DNA of 21,087 nt from Perkinsus chesapeaki (taxonomy: Eukaryota > Perkinsozoa > Perkinsida > Perkinsidae): positions 1 through 21,087 of the forward strand of contig JAAPAO010000603.1 in NCBI GenBank assembly GCA_013115145.1, given 5' to 3'. The notes below the pieces were generated by a model, which was not told where the DNA came from, did no database searches, and saw nothing but the letters and a program-made list of their open reading frames with translations. The translations under genes and the position numbers were made by a program. This document shows positions 18,569 to 21,087 of the stretch, piece by piece (position 1 is the first letter of the stretch; each line of letters starts with the position of its first letter).

Positions 18569-21087
18569 ATGCCGATGCGTTATCAATTCATTAACTTCAA
18601 GTTCAACGAGAGCCAAGTACAGCAACAGCTGGCTCCGATGCAGCCCGTTGGACTTTTTGGTGCTAATGGTGATGTCAACAGCTTTCAGCAGAAATTGTTA
18701 TTGGTCCTGCAGCCGTTCCGTCTGTCAAAATGGATTGATGAGTACAAGGAACTGGAAGGGCAAGTTAAAGGGAGCGGTGACACTGTGGTAGTAAACTCAG
18801 TTTATTACTCTTTGGCTAATGAGCTCATGTGGGAAGGTTACCTCGACTTCAACGTCAATAGACTACCGGCTACAGTAGATCCGGCTATGGATTTTGTAGC
18901 ACATGCAGCACTTTGGATTAGTGCCGGTAGGACGTTGGTTTCGATGCCAGCTAAGGACGCTCTGTTAGAAAATGTTATAGAAGCTTTTGATCAGGAATTG
19001 ATTGGTTCTGCATCAACAAAAGAAAAAGGCATCGTTACTGAGCGAGCCAAAGATGTTAAGAAGGAGAAAGATGAAGATGTTCCGAGTACTTTAACTTTGA
19101 AGGCCTTCCGAGATGAAGTTAATACAGCTAACACCCTGCCCGTTAATGAGACTTATGAAGGGGAAGGTGGGAAGCTGAGCGCTACTCGGTGGAAGTCTAA
19201 AGTTGAAGATGAGACTTCTTCCTTAGGATCTCCGGTGGTTACCTTCTTTTATGCTAAGCGTACTTGTAACGAGGTTACTTGGAAGGAGTTCAGTGGTAAG
19301 GACTTCGACAAGTTGCCCCGTAATTACTCGGCTTACGAGCAGGCCCTCGAGAAGCTCTGGAGTCGTGCTATGACTAAGGACACCCAGGCGGCTCGTGAGA
19401 ATCTGTTGGTACAATGGTCCTCTTTGAAGCAGACTAAAAATGAGTCAGTTAGTGGTTTTGCATCAAGGGTATTAGATATGAGAGAAGAGAGGGAGCTTAT
19501 AAATATGAATGTTAGCGATGATGAAGTTAAAGCTATTTTTCGTCGTGGTCTACGCTCCCCAGATTTGGCTCTGTGGGCTTTAGATAGGGCTGCTCTTCCG
19601 ATATCTAAGTTTCTGTCAGCTGTGATTAGTCATGCTGATGAGATGGTTCGCCTTGGTGTAACAACATCCACTTCGAAGGACTCTCAATCAGAGCGGAAGA
19701 TCTGTAAATTCTTTGCTCGTACTGGTTCATGTAAATTTGGGGAACATTGTCGATTTAAGCATATCATAACTAATGACGACGGTATCAAAAAACAGACTAC
19801 TGATGAAAGTAAGCCTTCAATACCCCAACCGGTCCCAACGGCGCCTAGTACAAATGTATCTCCAAGTAATAGTGATAATAAAGTAATACAAAGGGATAAG
19901 TCAATCTGCTATATATGTAAGAGGCCTGGGCATTTGGCCCGGAATTGCCCTAATAAGCAGCAAGCCAGCCCTTTAAAAGCTACTGAAGATGTAACCCCAA
20001 CAGATGAAATTGTTGAAGATGATGATGTTATTGGTGCTATTTCTTATGAAGAAGTGAAGCCGAGGGTATGGTCAGCAACGAAGATACCTATAACGGTCAC
20101 CTGCCCATCATCATTAAGTAAAACGGTCTCTAAGAAAGCATTGGTCGATACCGGTGCAAATAAGAATTATCTGTCCACGGATAAAGCTGCCCTGGTAAGC
20201 AATGTTTTAGGAATGACGACGCTACCTTTGGAGACCGAGCATGTTTCTAAGCAAGTGGATGGTGCGCCATTAAAAGCTAAGACGCAGATTAAGTTACGGG
20301 TATCACTGGTTGATGTTACATTCGAGGACCCGGTTCTATCGTTTTATGTACTGGATAAGATATCTCCTGAAGTTATTCTTGGTATTACAGGTCTTCAGCA
20401 ACTTGGCCTGAAGATAACTTTACAAGGTGGTATTACGATCCAGCAATCTTATGTTCCTCAGTTCCTGTCCACCTCCTTCATAACTAATGAATCTGAAGAC
20501 GAGGTGGCTGTGGTAGAAGACACAGACGTGACCAAAAATGGTCAGTTGTTTGAAGAAGCTACTACTTATTGTGAACCACATATGCGAGAAGGTCCGGTGC
20601 CAAATAAGGATATTGGTTATGAAGAAGCACTACAAGCCCTGATGAATTGGCAGCCCGTGAGATCGGCACCAGATTATTCCTTCCGGGTTTGTCCAATTGG
20701 TGATAAGAAGAAAGACTCTCCTAATCAGCGTTATTATTTCGAGATTTATATTCCTACTAAAAAGTCGCATCATAACTGTCGTCGTAAGTATGATTATAGT
20801 ACCAATTTGTTGAGTAAACTGCCATCGTCTGATCGAGAATCTTATTTTTCTGAAATCGATCAATATGTGAGTAGACAATGGTGGAAACCATCTGATTCCA
20901 TCGAGTCCTCCTTTGTTAATGATACTAATTCTGTAAGTCCCATAATAGTTTTTCCAGTATCGCAACAAGGTCGAGGCATTAGGCCTTGTGCCGATTGCCG
21001 TGAGACCAATAAATGCCACCTGGGCCCCGCTCGTTCGCCACAAGGGATCGATGGGGAGGAAGATGAGCTCACAAGCAGGACGATCAG
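18569..21087 (+). CDS. Gag-Pol polyprotein of a Ty3/gypsy-like LTR retrotransposon, 3' end outside window
   Basis: The frame is open from ATG 18569 to the window end (839 codons plus 2 nt); an in-frame TAG at 18524-18526 precedes the start. Order of domains: Gag capsid-like region (about residues 230-345); a CCCH zinc finger C379-x8-C388-x5-C394-x3-H398; a CCHC zinc knuckle C447-x2-C450-x4-H455-x4-C460; an aspartic protease with LVDTGA (D527) and the C-terminal ILG (603-605); a linker; then the reverse-transcriptase fingers SPIIVFPV and RPCADCRETN (790-814). The catalytic RT box, RNase H and integrase lie beyond the edge. Gag and Pol are in one frame with no stop or frameshift between them. 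No disabling mutation is visible, so the copy may be young. The family assignment rests on the short RT part and could change. Confidence 0.93.
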   Translation, partial: MPMRYQFINFKFNESQVQQQLAPMQPVGLFGANGDVNSFQQKLLLVLQPFRLSKWIDEYKELEGQVKGSGDTVVVNSVYYSLANELMWEGYLDFNVNRLPATVDPAMDFVAHAALWISAGRTLVSMPAKDALLENVIEAFDQELIGSASTKEKGIVTERAKDVKKEKDEDVPSTLTLKAFRDEVNTANTLPVNETYEGEGGKLSATRWKSKVEDETSSLGSPVVTFFYAKRTCNEVTWKEFSGKDFDKLPRNYSAYEQALEKLWSRAMTKDTQAARENLLVQWSSLKQTKNESVSGFASRVLDMREERELINMNVSDDEVKAIFRRGLRSPDLALWALDRAALPISKFLSAVISHADEMVRLGVTTSTSKDSQSERKICKFFARTGSCKFGEHCRFKHIITNDDGIKKQTTDESKPSIPQPVPTAPSTNVSPSNSDNKVIQRDKSICYICKRPGHLARNCPNKQQASPLKATEDVTPTDEIVEDDDVIGAISYEEVKPRVWSATKIPITVTCPSSLSKTVSKKALVDTGANKNYLSTDKAALVSNVLGMTTLPLETEHVSKQVDGAPLKAKTQIKLRVSLVDVTFEDPVLSFYVLDKISPEVILGITGLQQLGLKITLQGGITIQQSYVPQFLSTSFITNESEDEVAVVEDTDVTKNGQLFEEATTYCEPHMREGPVPNKDIGYEEALQALMNWQPVRSAPDYSFRVCPIGDKKKDSPNQRYYFEIYIPTKKSHHNCRRKYDYSTNLLSKLPSSDRESYFSEIDQYVSRQWWKPSDSIESSFVNDTNSVSPIIVFPVSQQGRGIRPCADCRETNKCHLGPARSPQGIDGEEDELTSRTI

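Noticed and set aside
18513-18791. Plus-strand ORF of 92 codons before Gag
   Set aside because: It is a shadow in another frame of the 839-codon Gag-Pol frame that starts at 18569. The minus-strand ORFs at 20630-21072 and 19223-19414 are also shadows of it.
1-21087. Dinoflagellate/Perkinsus-type spliced-leader gene, CRISPR array, rRNA genes
   Set aside because: No spliced-leader-like sequence, no regularly spaced direct repeats and no conserved rRNA segment were seen on either strand. Apparent bacterial features were not supported.

Overview
The window looks like nuclear DNA of an intron-dense protist. The best guess is an alveolate of the Perkinsus/dinoflagellate line. This is inferred from very short, numerous GT-AG introns and from DIRS-type retroelement proteins that resemble, from memory, those of that lineage; nothing here proves the species. 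Few real genes are long open frames. They had to be rebuilt exon by exon on the minus strand, using reading-phase agreement and family motifs.

Layout. 1-4082 holds pieces of tyrosine-recombinase (DIRS-like) retroelements on both strands: a frameshifted reverse transcriptase (minus, to 1799), a Gag-like ORF (plus, 2085-3062) and the C-terminal half of a tyrosine recombinase (minus, 3612-4082). 4547-13662 (minus) is a roughly 9 kb gene for a UFD2/E4 U-box ubiquitin ligase with more than 25 introns. 14184-16325 (minus) is a complete nine-exon Sec14/CRAL-TRIO lipid-transfer protein of 287 aa. 16372-17519 (minus) is a five-exon gene of unknown function (274 aa). 17661 to about 18191 (minus) is the end of a membrane-protein gene. 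18569-21087 (plus) is an intact Gag-protease-RT polyprotein of a Ty3/gypsy-like retrotransposon that runs off the window edge. All four host genes share one strand and sit head to tail, with gaps down to 46 nt.

The most unusual signal is in the introns. Introns of the E4 gene share short sequence modules that their exons lack. Three carry a tRNA 3'-half-like module in sense orientation (two nearly identical over about 33 nt, including a TTTT run), and a fourth carries a T-arm-like piece in antisense. Three others share a GCGGAGCGAAGC core, and two share GCTTCAAGCTTG. In the neighbouring Sec14 and unknown genes, three introns contain the palindrome ATCGATC-N4-GATCGAT, and a fourth 37-nt intron is built round a different perfect 18-nt palindrome. 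This fits introner-like elements (mobile or copied introns) of several families, one of them apparently derived from tRNA. It rests on three neighbouring genes and on splice sites predicted by eye.
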